Assembly (NCBI GenBank): GCA_001899635.1
Contig: MKVQ01000018.1
Location: forward strand, 93,369-157,368
From: Myxococcales bacterium 68-20
GTDB taxonomy: Bacteria; Myxococcota_A; Polyangia; Polyangiales; Polyangiaceae
DNA: 64,000 nucleotides
Reading direction: 5' to 3'
The notes under the pieces were generated by a model that was given only the letters and a program-made list of their open reading frames with translations, made no database searches and was not told where the DNA came from. A program made the position numbers and the translations under genes. Positions 51,752 to 59,947 of the stretch are shown here, in pieces. The stretch's first letter is position 1, and each line of letters begins with the position of its first letter.

Positions 51752-52309
51752 ATGCTCCGCGCCGCCGTAACGGCTGGGGTCTTCGCGTGCGCGCTCCTCG
51801 CTGCGCCGGAGGCGCGTGCGATCGAGCGGCAGCATCATCTCGGTCTCGCTCCAGCGCTCGGTGTCCTCAAGATCGACGGCAAGTCGACGACGAGCACCGG
51901 CATCGGCGGCGCGCTCCACTACACGTACGGCCTCTCCGATCAGTGGAACCTGAGCGTTCAGGCGAGCAGCGTCGTCGTCGCCGCCGACCAGAAGCAGGAC
52001 GGGGACAAACCGCGAAACCGGCCGATGGGCGTCGATCATGGAGCGATCGGCATCGGCTACGTGATCGACATCCTCCGATGGGTCCCGTACGTCGACGTGC
52101 ATGGCGGCGTCTACCGGCTCTGGGGCGGTACGCTCGACGAGGCGAAGTTCCTCCCCGGGCTCTCGGCGGGAGTGGGGATCGACTACCAGCTCAATCGTCG
52201 ATTCGCGATCGGCGCGGCGGGGCGCCAGCACTTCATGGTCAGCAAGATGGACACGTACCCCTCGTACACGACGGTGCTGCTGCGCTTCGAGTACATGTGG
52301 GGCTACTGA
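51752..52309 (+). CDS. Small outer-membrane beta-barrel protein
   Basis: The 185-residue protein has a signal peptide (LRAAVTAGVFACALLAAPEARA) and alternating strands with terminal aromatic residues. GALHYTYGLSDQWNLSV, YVDVHGGVYRLWG and the C-terminal RFEYMWGY end in a Trp-Gly-Tyr that is a typical outer-membrane barrel signature. It follows the DsbA-FKBP gene by 13 bases and is probably co-transcribed; an envelope-folding link is plausible. ATG at 51752; GTG at 51743 is an alternative. Confidence 0.7.
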   Translation: MLRAAVTAGVFACALLAAPEARAIERQHHLGLAPALGVLKIDGKSTTSTGIGGALHYTYGLSDQWNLSVQASSVVVAADQKQDGDKPRNRPMGVDHGAIGIGYVIDILRWVPYVDVHGGVYRLWGGTLDEAKFLPGLSAGVGIDYQLNRRFAIGAAGRQHFMVSKMDTYPSYTTVLLRFEYMWGY

Positions 52310-52332
52310 CGCTCGCGCGCTAGAGAGAAGGG

Positions 52333-53106
52333 GTGGGAGCGTTCCCCGATACACGGCGCGGCGGAGTCACGCTGCGCCGGGCTCTTCTTCGCGCGGGCGA
52401 CGGTCTCATCGGGTTGTCTCAGACGTTCGAAGGCGATGGCCTCCGCGTCATCGTCACGCACGACGCGTCGCTCCTCGCGGTGGTCGATGTCCTGGCCGGC
52501 GCGGTGGCGTTCCCGCTGGCCTCGGGGGAGGTGCTCGCGCCGTCGCGCTTCGTCATGGCGTTGCCTCCGCGAACCGTGTTGCCGATGCGCTTCGACGGCG
52601 CCTTCGTGAGCAGCCAAGGCGTTGCGAGCTTCTCCTCGATCGTCGCTCCGACACCGGCGCTGCTGCGTGTGAGAGGGAAGCAGGCCCCGCTCACGATGCA
52701 CGATGTGCGAGAGGCGGCGGCCGAGCCCGTCATCGCCCTCGTCGACGCGGATGCGAGCGTGGCTCATCACGTCGTGTGCGCGCGCAGAGCGCTTCACGCG
52801 ATGCTGGCCCGCCCGGCTCCGGTGCGCGAAGCCGCGCGGGCCTCCGGGGTCGCTGCAGAGACGCTGACGCGGGCGTTCCAGCAGGCGTACTCCATCTCGC
52901 CGAAGCAATACATCCATCGCGCGCGCCTCTTCGGTGCGGTGCTCCGCTTGCTGTCCGGCAGGGCGATCGTCGAGACCGCGCTCGACGCGGGGTTCAACGA
53001 CGTCACGCGGTTCTACGTGCAGTTCCGTCGCCTGCTCGGGGTCACGCCGGGCGTCTACGCGTCGATCAGAAAACGCCAAGACGTCGACCGCTCGACCGGG
53101 GGATGA
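52333..53106 (+). CDS. AraC-family transcriptional regulator
   Basis: A 257-residue protein with a C-terminal AraC double helix-turn-helix (residues about 155-250). VREAARASGVAAETLTRAFQ is followed by ISPKQYIHRARLFGAVLRLL and IVETALDAGFNDVTRFYVQFRRLLGVTPGVYA (partial). The N-terminal half is beta-rich (RVIVTHDASLLAVVDVLAG, GEVLAPSRFVMALPP) as in ligand-binding arms. GTG start. It lies 23 bases after the barrel gene and one base before the DUF420-like gene, so these may form one operon. Confidence 0.82.
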   Translation: MGAFPDTRRGGVTLRRALLRAGDGLIGLSQTFEGDGLRVIVTHDASLLAVVDVLAGAVAFPLASGEVLAPSRFVMALPPRTVLPMRFDGAFVSSQGVASFSSIVAPTPALLRVRGKQAPLTMHDVREAAAEPVIALVDADASVAHHVVCARRALHAMLARPAPVREAARASGVAAETLTRAFQQAYSISPKQYIHRARLFGAVLRLLSGRAIVETALDAGFNDVTRFYVQFRRLLGVTPGVYASIRKRQDVDRSTGG

Positions 53107-53107
53107 C

Positions 53108-53569
53108 GTGGAGGTGCTCGGTAGCCGTGCTGATCTCGTCGTCGACCTGACCTTGGTGACCAACGTGCTCGCCCCGATCGCGGCGCTGGTGAGCTTTCGC
53201 TTCGTGCGCCGGCGTCGCCACGACGTGCACCGCAAGCTGCAGCTCGCGCTCCTCTCGATCTGTGTGCTCGCGGTCGTCGCGCTCGAGACGAGGATTCGGC
53301 TAGCCGGCGGCTCCGGGGTGTTTCTCGGGCAGTGTCCGCCTGCATGGGCGAAGGCGAGCCGGGTCTTCCTCGGGGGCCACATCACGGTCGCCGTGCTCAC
53401 GTACGTCACGTGGGCCGTCCTCGCCGTTCGCTCTTCGAGGCGCTACGCGACCTCGCTCCCTGGCGCGTTCTCGAGGGCGCACCGGCGCACCGGCTGGGCG
53501 ATCTTCGCCGGCCTGTGCTTCAACGCCCTGTCGGCGATCGGGACGTATCTGCTGGCGTTCGTCGCCTGA
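53108..53569 (+). CDS. DUF420-like integral membrane protein
   Basis: The 153-residue protein has four TM segments with HRKLQLALLSICVLAVV and GHITVAVLTYVTWAVLA, and conserved His/Arg at the membrane edges, matching DUF420 (YozB) proteins often associated with cytochrome oxidase or haem biogenesis. Function is unknown. It begins with GTG one base after the AraC gene's stop and would be translated with it. Confidence 0.7.
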   Translation: MEVLGSRADLVVDLTLVTNVLAPIAALVSFRFVRRRRHDVHRKLQLALLSICVLAVVALETRIRLAGGSGVFLGQCPPAWAKASRVFLGGHITVAVLTYVTWAVLAVRSSRRYATSLPGAFSRAHRRTGWAIFAGLCFNALSAIGTYLLAFVA

Positions 53570-53587
53570 ATCGAGCGTGGCAGCGAT

Positions 53588-53618
53588 GCCGTCGCGACGG
53601 TGATGCGGTCGCGACGGC
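53588..53618. terminator. Terminator-like hairpin between DUF420 gene and lysC
   Basis: GCCGTCGC and GCGACGGC pair over 15 bases between two convergent genes. The left arm is also part of a perfect 12-base palindrome CCGTCGCGACGG. No T-tract. Confidence 0.4.
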
Positions 53619-53660
53619 GATGGTGCCGACCGGCTAGCGTTGGTGCCGGCGAGCCCGTGC

Positions 53661-54893
53661 TCAGGTGGCGGGCTTCTGGCTCAGTCCGAAGCCGTCGTGC
53701 AACGCGCGCACGGCGAGCTCGGTGTACTTCTGGTGGACGAGGCAGCTCACCTTGATCTCGCTCGTCGAGATCGCCTGGATGTTGATGCCCTCGGTCGCGA
53801 GGATGCGGAACATGCGCGCCGCGATGCCGGCGTGCTCGCGCATGCCGAGGCCGACGATCGAGACCTTCACGACGTCCTCGTCGTAGCGGATCTCCTGCGC
53901 ACCGAGGCGCTTGCCGACCTCGTCGATGAACGGCTTCGCGCGGACGAGGTCGGTCGTCGCGAGCGTGAAGGTGACATCGGCGCGATCGGTGCAGCCCGTC
54001 GTCGCGTTCTGGATGATCATGTCGACGGAGACGTTCTTCTCCGCGAGCGAGGTGAAGAGCTCGGCGACGATGCCCGGCTTGTCGTAGATGCCGACGACGT
54101 CCACGCGTGCCTCGGACTTGTCGTAGGCGACGCCCGCGACGACGACGTCCTCGAGCGACTTGTCCTCGCCGGTCACCCAGGTGCCGGAGGAGTCGTTGAA
54201 CGAGCTTCGGACGTGGATCGGAACGCCGTACTTCATCGCAATCTCCACGCTGCGGATCTGCAGCACCTTCGCCCCGAGCGACGCGAGCTCGAGCATCTCC
54301 TCGTACGAGATCTTCGAGATCTTCTTCGCCGACGGGCACACGTTCGGGTCGGTCGTGTAGACGCCGTCGACGTCCGTGTAGATCTCGCACGCGTCCGCGC
54401 CGATCGCTGCCGCGACCGCGACCGCCGTCGTGTCCGAGCCGCCACGGCCGAGCGTCGTGATGTCGCCGTTCTCGTCCACGCCCTGGAAGCCGGCGACCAC
54501 CGCGATCTGCCCCTTCTTCAGCGTCGAGAAGATCTTCGACCCCTCGATCGTCTTGATGCGGGCCTTGGTGAACGCGCCGTCGGTGAGGATCTTCACCTGA
54601 TGGCCGAGGAGCGAGCGCGCCTGGCCGCCTTCGGATTGGATCGCGAGCGAGAGGAGCGCCGAGGTGACCTGCTCGCCGGTGGAGGCGATCACGTCCATCT
54701 CTCGAGCTTCCGGGACCGCGACTACCTCATGCGCGAGCTTGAGGAGGCGGTTGGTCTCGCCGCTCATCGCGCTGACGATGACGACGACGTCGTTGCCCTC
54801 TCGCTGCGTCGCTAGCGCTCGCTTGGCGACGTTACGGATGCGTTCGACCGACCCAACAGAGGTACCCCCAAACTTCTGGACGACGAGTGCCAT
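53661..54893 (-). CDS. lysC: Aspartate kinase
   Basis: The 410-residue protein begins with [15 protein letters not shown], the kinase ATP-binding motif. It has the nucleotide site [23 protein letters not shown] (partial) and the C-terminal pair of ACT domains with the regulatory [15 protein letters not shown] and [18 protein letters not shown] motifs. It phosphorylates aspartate at the start of the lysine, threonine and methionine pathway; the ACT domains give allosteric control. Threonine-degradation genes are elsewhere in the window, but no direct operon exists. Short 89-base upstream region, no riboswitch seen. Confidence 0.95.
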   Translation of the reverse strand: MALVVQKFGGTSVGSVERIRNVAKRALATQREGNDVVVIVSAMSGETNRLLKLAHEVVAVPEAREMDVIASTGEQVTSALLSLAIQSEGGQARSLLGHQVKILTDGAFTKARIKTIEGSKIFSTLKKGQIAVVAGFQGVDENGDITTLGRGGSDTTAVAVAAAIGADACEIYTDVDGVYTTDPNVCPSAKKISKISYEEMLELASLGAKVLQIRSVEIAMKYGVPIHVRSSFNDSSGTWVTGEDKSLEDVVVAGVAYDKSEARVDVVGIYDKPGIVAELFTSLAEKNVSVDMIIQNATTGCTDRADVTFTLATTDLVRAKPFIDEVGKRLGAQEIRYDEDVVKVSIVGLGMREHAGIAARMFRILATEGINIQAISTSEIKVSCLVHQKYTELAVRALHDGFGLSQKPAT

Positions 54894-54982
54894 GGGTGCG
54901 TTTTCGGCACTCTCTACGGCCGCTCTCGCGGTACGTCAACAGCCGCTATCGGCATCATGCTCGGCCGCGCTAACCTTTTTGC

Positions 54983-55864
54983 ATGCGCCGCGCTGTAGCA
55001 CTGTTCCTTCTCGCTTCTTCCGTTGCGTCCGTCGCCTGTGGGGACGGCGGGCTCTTCTCGATCTTCGACGGCGATGACGACAAGAAGGGCGGTGGCTCGG
55101 CCACCGGACCGAACGGCGGTCCGTTCGGCGGCGGGAATGGCGGCGGAAATGATGGCGGAGCCGGCGAGGGAGGGCCCGGAGACGGGTGCAACCCGAACCT
55201 CACGGGCCTCGTCCGTGACTTCAAGGGCGCGGACGTCGCCGGCGGCCATCCGGACTTCCAGGCCTACTCGGGGGCAGCGCCGACGAAGGGACTCGTTCAG
55301 GCACTGCTCGGCGCTGACAGGAAGCCCGTGTTCGCATCGACGACCGGTGACGGCTCGCACGGTCGGCAGCTGACCGGCAAGGCAGAGTTCGATCAGTGGT
55401 ACCGCAACGTCGACGGCGTCAATCAGGCGTTCGAGTACGTGCTGCCGCTCCAGCCCGGCCCGAACGGCGTCCTGACGTTCTCGAGCAACGCGTTCTTCCC
55501 GATCGACGGCAAGGGCTTCGGCAACTCGGGCGAGGACGAGAACAAGCAGCAGCGCAACTTCCACTTCACGTTCGAGCTGCACCTCGAGTTCGTCTACCGC
55601 GGTGGCGAGACCTTCACGTTCACGGGCGACGACGACCTCTGGACCTTCTTCAACGGGAAGCTCGGGATCGATCTCGGCGGCCTGCACCCCGCGCACTCGG
55701 CCACCGTGAACCTCGACGACATCGCGGATGAGCTCGGCATCACGAAGGGCGGCAAGTACCCGCTCGACGTCTTCCACGCCGAGCGCCGGACGAACGCGTC
55801 GAACTTCCGGATCGACACCACCCTCGAGTTCGTCAACTGCGACCCGATCATCATCACGAAGTGA
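54983..55864 (+). CDS. Fibro-slime-domain lipoprotein
   Basis: The 293-residue protein has a lipobox (VASVAC, Cys19) and a Gly-rich linker (residues about 30-70). A fibro-slime (PA14-like) domain follows with FTFTGDDDLWTFFNGKLGIDLGG and YPLDVFHAERRTNASNFRI as the diagnostic core. In slime moulds and myxobacteria such domains occur in extracellular matrix or slime proteins. It probably sits on the cell surface. Its stop overlaps the convergent endonuclease V gene by 11 bases. Confidence 0.85.
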   Translation: MRRAVALFLLASSVASVACGDGGLFSIFDGDDDKKGGGSATGPNGGPFGGGNGGGNDGGAGEGGPGDGCNPNLTGLVRDFKGADVAGGHPDFQAYSGAAPTKGLVQALLGADRKPVFASTTGDGSHGRQLTGKAEFDQWYRNVDGVNQAFEYVLPLQPGPNGVLTFSSNAFFPIDGKGFGNSGEDENKQQRNFHFTFELHLEFVYRGGETFTFTGDDDLWTFFNGKLGIDLGGLHPAHSATVNLDDIADELGITKGGKYPLDVFHAERRTNASNFRIDTTLEFVNCDPIIITK

Positions 55865-56387
55865 TCGGGGTGCCGTTACGACAGAGCTGATCGACGAGCC
55901 GCAACATCGCCGGCACGCGGAAGGGCCCGTGCATCTCGGCGATCCGCTTAGGCGCGTCGACCGGCGCTCCCGCCTCGTCGACCCAGAGCGGCGTCGACGA
56001 GGAGCCGCGGAGGATGGGCGTCGCCGTCGAGCCGGCGAAGCGCGTCTTGGCGACGCCCACGACCGTCCGGAGCCGAGGCTCGGCCTCGAGCAGGCGTGCG
56101 CCGAGACCGGGCCGGCCCTCACCGAGCCACACGTGGCCGTCGACGATCGCCACCTCCGGCACCCTCGAGAGCGCGGCGAGCGCTGCGAGGAGGCACGGCA
56201 GCTCGCGCTTGTAGAATGCACCTGATTCGTACGGAGCCACCGTCGCGATCGGCACGACGTGCTGCTCGCTCGGCTTCGCCGCATCCCACGTAGCGAAGGC
56301 GACGACCGCTGCCCGCGCGCCGCCGCGCTCCTCGGGTCGAGGGCTGTCATCCAGGTAATGCACGTCGAGGCACGCGATCACAGCCAT
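55854..56387 (-). CDS. nfi: Endonuclease V-family protein
   Basis: The 177-residue protein keeps the metal-site residues of endonuclease V: Asp in ACLDVHY, Glu in FYKRELPCLLA, Asp in IVDGHVWLG, and Lys in VVGVAKTRF. The family nicks DNA near deoxyinosine and other lesions. It is shorter than typical EndoV (about 220) and lacks the GHG signature after DG (reads DGHVW), so activity may be reduced or specialised. It overlaps the fibro-slime gene by 11 bases in convergent orientation. Confidence 0.78.
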   Translation of the reverse strand: MAVIACLDVHYLDDSPRPEERGGARAAVVAFATWDAAKPSEQHVVPIATVAPYESGAFYKRELPCLLAALAALSRVPEVAIVDGHVWLGEGRPGLGARLLEAEPRLRTVVGVAKTRFAGSTATPILRGSSSTPLWVDEAGAPVDAPKRIAEMHGPFRVPAMLRLVDQLCRNGTPITS

Positions 56388-56668
56388 GCATCATGACCAT
56401 CGCGGTCGCGAGCGCCAGGTCCCTCCGGTCTGTTCCCTCCGGGATCGATCCGTCGGTCCACGGGGCCGGCCGACCGCGGTGGCGAAGGCGCGGACGGAGC
56501 ACGGACGGAGCGCGGACGGAGTGCCGCCGGATGTTGCTGCAAAAGCGAGCCTCGAGGGGAGGGGGGCATGCGCCGGCCTCCCTTCGGGAGCGGTCGCCGG
56601 CGGTCGCGCAGAAGGCAGGTTCGACAGATTCCACGTTCCGTGGAGCGTCCGGGGTTGACCCCCGGCGC

Positions 56669-57130
56669 GTGCTCGCCGATCGTCTCGCCAGGGAGAGGGT
56701 GGTGGGGTCCTACGCGGGGTACATCGTTCAGACGATCGTGACGCTGCTCGCGGTCTGCGCGCTGGCGTTCGTCGTCCTCTACGGAGCGCGGCGTCTCGGC
56801 ATCGGTCGCCCGCGCGGGCCGATCGAGCTCGTCGGGCTCCTGCCGCTCGACGCGCGCCGGGCGATCTATCTCGTGAAGGTGGCCGGTCAGGTCATCGTCG
56901 TCGGTGCGTCGGAGGCCGGCCTCACGAAGCTCGGCGAGATCCCCGCGAGCAACATGCCGCCCGAGGAGAAGCCCGAGCCTACGGGCTTCTCCGACGTGCT
57001 CGCGCGCGTGCTCGGTCGCGAGGCCAACGGCTCCACGTCCGTGAACGGCGGGAGCGGCGGGCTCGGCGGGAGCGAGAAGAGCGGCTCCGCGTCGGTGAAC
57101 GGCGGGAGCGAGAAGGACGGTGACGCATGA
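56669..57130 (+). CDS. fliO: FliO-like type III export apparatus protein
   Basis: A FliO/MopB domain: one TM helix (YIVQTIVTLLAVCALAFVVLYGARRL is shown here only in part, VQTIVTLLAVCALAFVV) followed by PIELVGLLPLDARRAIYLVKVAGQVIVVGASEAGLTKLGEI in partial form (LDARRAIYLVKV, VIVVG). The C-terminal ~40 residues are Ser/Gly-rich. FliO aids assembly of FliP. Start is uncertain: GTG 56669 is used because it gives a short leader to the TM helix; longer frames reach 56393. It overlaps the fliP-like gene by ATGA. Confidence 0.75.
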   Translation: MLADRLARERVVGSYAGYIVQTIVTLLAVCALAFVVLYGARRLGIGRPRGPIELVGLLPLDARRAIYLVKVAGQVIVVGASEAGLTKLGEIPASNMPPEEKPEPTGFSDVLARVLGREANGSTSVNGGSGGLGGSEKSGSASVNGGSEKDGDA

Positions 57131-57831
57131 CGCTCGCCGCGCTCGCCTTCGCGCCTGGAGACGCCGTGCGCGTCGACGACATCCTCGGCAAGCCGATCGC
57201 GCTCGTCGTGGCGCTGGCCCTCGTGTCCCTCTTGCCGTTCCTCTTCATGGGCGTCACCGCCTTCGTGAAGATCTCGACGGTGCTCCAGATCGTCCGCAGC
57301 GCGATCGGCGCCCAGAACGTGCCGTCGAACACCGTCATCATGGCGCTCGCGACTGCGCTCACGCTCATCGCGATGGCGCCGGTCGGTCAGCGGATCATCG
57401 ACAAGGCCGCGCCGCTCGCGCAGGGCAAGACGCAAGACACGACCTACCTCGTGGAGAAGGGCATCGAGGCGGTGCGCGAGCCGATGCGTGACTTCCTGAA
57501 GGCGAACGCCGCGGAGAAGGAGCGCGCCCGCTTCTTCGCCGTCGCGAAGAACGCGAGGCCGGAGGCCGAGCGCGCGGCGGTCGGAGCGGACGACCTCACC
57601 GTGCTCGTTCCTGCCTTCGTCGTCACGGAGCTCACGGAGGCCTTTGCGATCGGCTTCCTCCTGTACCTGCCGTTCCTCGTCATCGATCTCGTGGTCTCGA
57701 ACGTGCTCCTCGCGCTCGGCATGCAGATGCTCAGTCCCACGCAGGTCAGCCTGCCCTTCAAGCTGCTCCTGTTCGTGGCCATCGACGGCTGGGGGCTCTT
57801 GGCTCAGGCGCTCGTTGCGGGGTACAGATGA
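57127..57831 (+). CDS. fliP: FliP/SctR-family type III secretion export-gate protein
   Basis: The 234-residue protein has four TM helices with the FliP motifs KISTVLQIVRSAIGAQNVPSN, VVTELTEAFAIGFLLYLPFLVIDLVVSN (partial: AFAIGFLLYLPFLVIDLV) and PFKLLLFVAIDGWGLLAQ. The gate is shared by flagellar (FliP) and virulence-type (SctR) export systems. FliO immediately upstream favours FliP. FliQ, FliR, FlhA and FlhB are not encoded here, which is unusual for this cluster. The small lipoprotein gene downstream overlaps by ATGA. Confidence 0.85.
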   Translation: MTLAALAFAPGDAVRVDDILGKPIALVVALALVSLLPFLFMGVTAFVKISTVLQIVRSAIGAQNVPSNTVIMALATALTLIAMAPVGQRIIDKAAPLAQGKTQDTTYLVEKGIEAVREPMRDFLKANAAEKERARFFAVAKNARPEAERAAVGADDLTVLVPAFVVTELTEAFAIGFLLYLPFLVIDLVVSNVLLALGMQMLSPTQVSLPFKLLLFVAIDGWGLLAQALVAGYR

Positions 57832-58064
57832 AGCCCATGAGACCCCTCTCGATCTCCGCCAAGGTCTCCCTCGCGATCTTCGCGACGTCGCTCGCGCTCA
57901 TGACGACCGCGTGCGACCAGCTCAATCGGCCGCTCGGGAAACCATCGAGCAGCAGCTCTTCCTCGGGCTCGTCGGCGGCTGGCACCGACGGCGGTGACGG
58001 CTCGAACGAAGGCGGCTCGCCGGCTCCGACCATCACAGCTCAGCCGGGCGACATCCAGCTTTGA
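57828..58064 (+). CDS. Small putative lipoprotein
   Basis: A 78-residue protein with a lipobox (LALMTTAC, Cys29) and a Ser/Gly-rich mature part. It overlaps the fliP-like stop and may be translated with it. No family recognised. Confidence 0.55.
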   Translation: MKPMRPLSISAKVSLAIFATSLALMTTACDQLNRPLGKPSSSSSSSGSSAAGTDGGDGSNEGGSPAPTITAQPGDIQL

Positions 58065-58105
58065 AGCGTCAAACGAGCTTCGCGAACGAAGTTCGAAGAA
58101 CGTGC

Positions 58106-58133
58106 TTGATTTCTTTTTCACGGCGCGTAGAGT
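58106..58133 (+). promoter_or_regulatory. Sigma-70-type promoter of tRNA-Ala
   Basis: TTGATT and TAGAGT with a 16-base spacer match the -35/-10 elements; transcription would begin near 58140, just before the tRNA. The sequence is also AT-rich relative to the region. Confidence 0.6.
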
Positions 58134-58155
58134 CCGCCGCCCTGACACAGGAACT

Positions 58156-58231
<76 letters not shown>

Positions 58232-58268
58232 GATTCCTCGCTCCGGCACTGCCGGAGTCAGCGCAGAA

Positions 58269-58307
58269 GAGGTGGCCGTCCGAAAGACGCGCCACCTTTT
58301 CTTTTTT
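58269..58307 (+). terminator. Rho-independent terminator of the tRNA-Ala transcript
   Basis: A stem GGTGGC/GCCACC with inner CGTC/GACG pairs around CGAAA is followed directly by TTTTCTTTTTT. A smaller hairpin (CTCCGGC-ACT-GCCGGAG) lies just after the tRNA, at 58241-58257. Confidence 0.85.
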
Positions 58308-58369
58308 GTTCTTCTGTCGGCGGCGACGGTCGAGCTTCTTTCTCGAGGGCGCGCGCGCGTCGCTCCTCC

Positions 58370-58740
58370 CTCATGGGAGTTGCTCGCTTGCTCGTTCGTG
58401 AGACCGCGCGCTCGTCGCTTGTCCGTGAGATTGCGTGCTCGGTCCTGTCCATGAGACTGCGCGCCGTCGCTCGTCCGTGCCCGCTCTCGTTGCTCGTTCG
58501 TGAGACGCGCGCTCGCGCTCGTCGGTGCCGGCCATCCGTGCGGCCCTTGCCGCGCATGCGTGAGGACGCTCTCGCCCCTCTTCGTGAGATCGCGCGCTCG
58601 CGCTCGTCGGTGCGGTGGCCATCCGTGCGGACGCGCTCTCGTCGCTCATCCGTGAGGACCTTCCCGTCCGTCGTCCGTGGGGGCGAGCTCCGTCCAGTTC
58701 GTGAGGATGTGCTCTCGTCGCTCGTCTCGTGAGCGAGTCG
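58370..58740. repeat. Degenerate tandem repeats, consensus GCTCGTYCGTGAGAC
   Basis: About ten loose copies of a 25-35 base unit centred on CGTCCGTGAGAC and CGCGCTCGTC succeed one another, with spacing too irregular for a CRISPR. No coding frame is preserved. Confidence 0.55.
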
Positions 58741-58903
58741 CTCCATCCGACGACGCGTTCTCGCCGGCGGAGGCGGTTCTCGTTCGGCGACGCGGTGCGA
58801 TGCGAAACGCCGCGTGCGAGAGTCGTGTCCTCGCGCGTCATGCGTGCGTCATGCGTCCTGTCGTTGCAGAGCGGGGAGGCGTTGGTAGTCTGAACGTCCA
58901 ACT

Positions 58904-59551
58904 ATGTTCAGCCCGCGCGCCATGATTCAGGCGGCTGTTGGTTACGTGAGGAAGAACCCTGACGAGGTCGTCCGGGCTGCGGTCAACGCGACCGGCCTCC
59001 GCTTCGGTGTTCCCCTCGCGACGCTCCGCTGGTTTGCCGGTCAGATCAAAGGATCGAAGGCGCCGAAGGACGTGGAGATCTCCAGCGTCCCGCCCGCCCT
59101 CCGGTTCAGTGCCGTCGTCGATGCGATGGGCACGCCCGTCCGCGCCTCGGCGGCGATCAAGATCGACGAGGTCACGATCTCGGAGGAGTCGCTGCGCGTC
59201 GGCGTCCGTCTCCGCGACGTGAAGCTCGCGCTCGCCGGCGAGAGCGACTCGCCCGTCGCGACGCTGATCAAGTCCGGAGCGCTCGACCTCTCGAAGCCGG
59301 GCAACCTCGTCAAGTTCATCCCGAAGCGCCCGCCCGCCGTCGTGGAGGCCGACGGCGATCGCGTCGTCGTCGATCTCATGAAGGTGCCGAAGCTCGCGAA
59401 CGACGCGCGCATTCGCCGTGCGCTCAGCGTGATCGCTCCGGTGCTCGGCATCCGCGCGATCGAGACGGACCGCGATCACCTCTACGTGAAGCTCCGCGCG
59501 ACGCCGGCAGGACTGCCCGAGGCGCTCGGCAAGCTTCGCACGTCGCCCTGA
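58904..59551 (+). CDS. Hypothetical protein
   Basis: A 215-residue protein without signal peptide or TM segment, rich in Val and Lys/Arg. Three segments resemble each other in length and hydrophobicity (SSVPPALRFSAVVDAMGT, TLIKSGALDLSKPGNL, RIRRALSVIAPVLGIRAIE), suggesting a lipid- or nucleotide-binding fold, but no named family is recognised. It starts with ATG at 58904, seven bases after a weak AGTCTG. It is isolated. Confidence 0.55.
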   Translation: MFSPRAMIQAAVGYVRKNPDEVVRAAVNATGLRFGVPLATLRWFAGQIKGSKAPKDVEISSVPPALRFSAVVDAMGTPVRASAAIKIDEVTISEESLRVGVRLRDVKLALAGESDSPVATLIKSGALDLSKPGNLVKFIPKRPPAVVEADGDRVVVDLMKVPKLANDARIRRALSVIAPVLGIRAIETDRDHLYVKLRATPAGLPEALGKLRTSP

Positions 59552-59939
59552 CGTCCCATTCCGGCGGCTCCGTGGCGGCGCGGGCTCGTTCGTGAGCGCC
59601 GAGCGGCCGATGCCGTGCGTGTGGGCCGACGATTCGATCGTTCGCTCCTTTCGACTCGTTCGAAGCGTGGCTCCTCGCCGTCCGGCATCTTAGGCGCTGG
59701 CCCGTCGGGGGCGGTGCCCCCCCTTCGCAGCGTCGTTTACTCGGTGAACGACCCTGCAGTGGGAGGGGGAGGATGGCCTTCAGGAGTCGTCGACCACGAC
59801 GGGCATGTGCACGCTCTCCGCGTGCTCGACGGACAGGTCGGGCTTTGCGATCGCCTGCGCCCTCGGGAATCGCCGTCCTCTCGAGGGCCGGCTCGCTCAA
59901 AAGGGGGCGAGGCTCGATGATCAAGAGCAGGCTCGATGA
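59552..59939. other. Intergenic region, convergent
   Basis: No supported gene in 388 bases. One hairpin (GGGGGC-GGT-GCCCCC, 59707-59721) and a 19-base tandem duplication AGGCTCGATGATCA (59910-59947) that spans the stop of the next leftward gene. Nothing else recognised. Confidence 0.45.
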
Positions 59940-59947
59940 TCAGGGGC
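59910..59947. repeat. Tandem 19-base duplication at a gene end
   Basis: AGGCTCGATGATCAAGAGC is followed directly by AGGCTCGATGATCAGGGGC (two mismatches). The second copy contains the stop codon of the leftward lipoprotein gene; 19 is not a multiple of three. Confidence 0.7.

Larger units (their letters stand above)
58232..58903. other. Non-coding region with terminator and degenerate repeats
   Basis: The 672 bases between tRNA-Ala and the next gene hold the terminator and, from about 58370 to 58740, a degenerate tandem array. Its units contain CGTGAGAC and GCGCTCGTC, rich in GCTCGTxCGTGAG. Open frames here are Arg/Ser-rich and appear in both directions with the same composition, so I do not call a gene. 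Confidence 0.55.
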
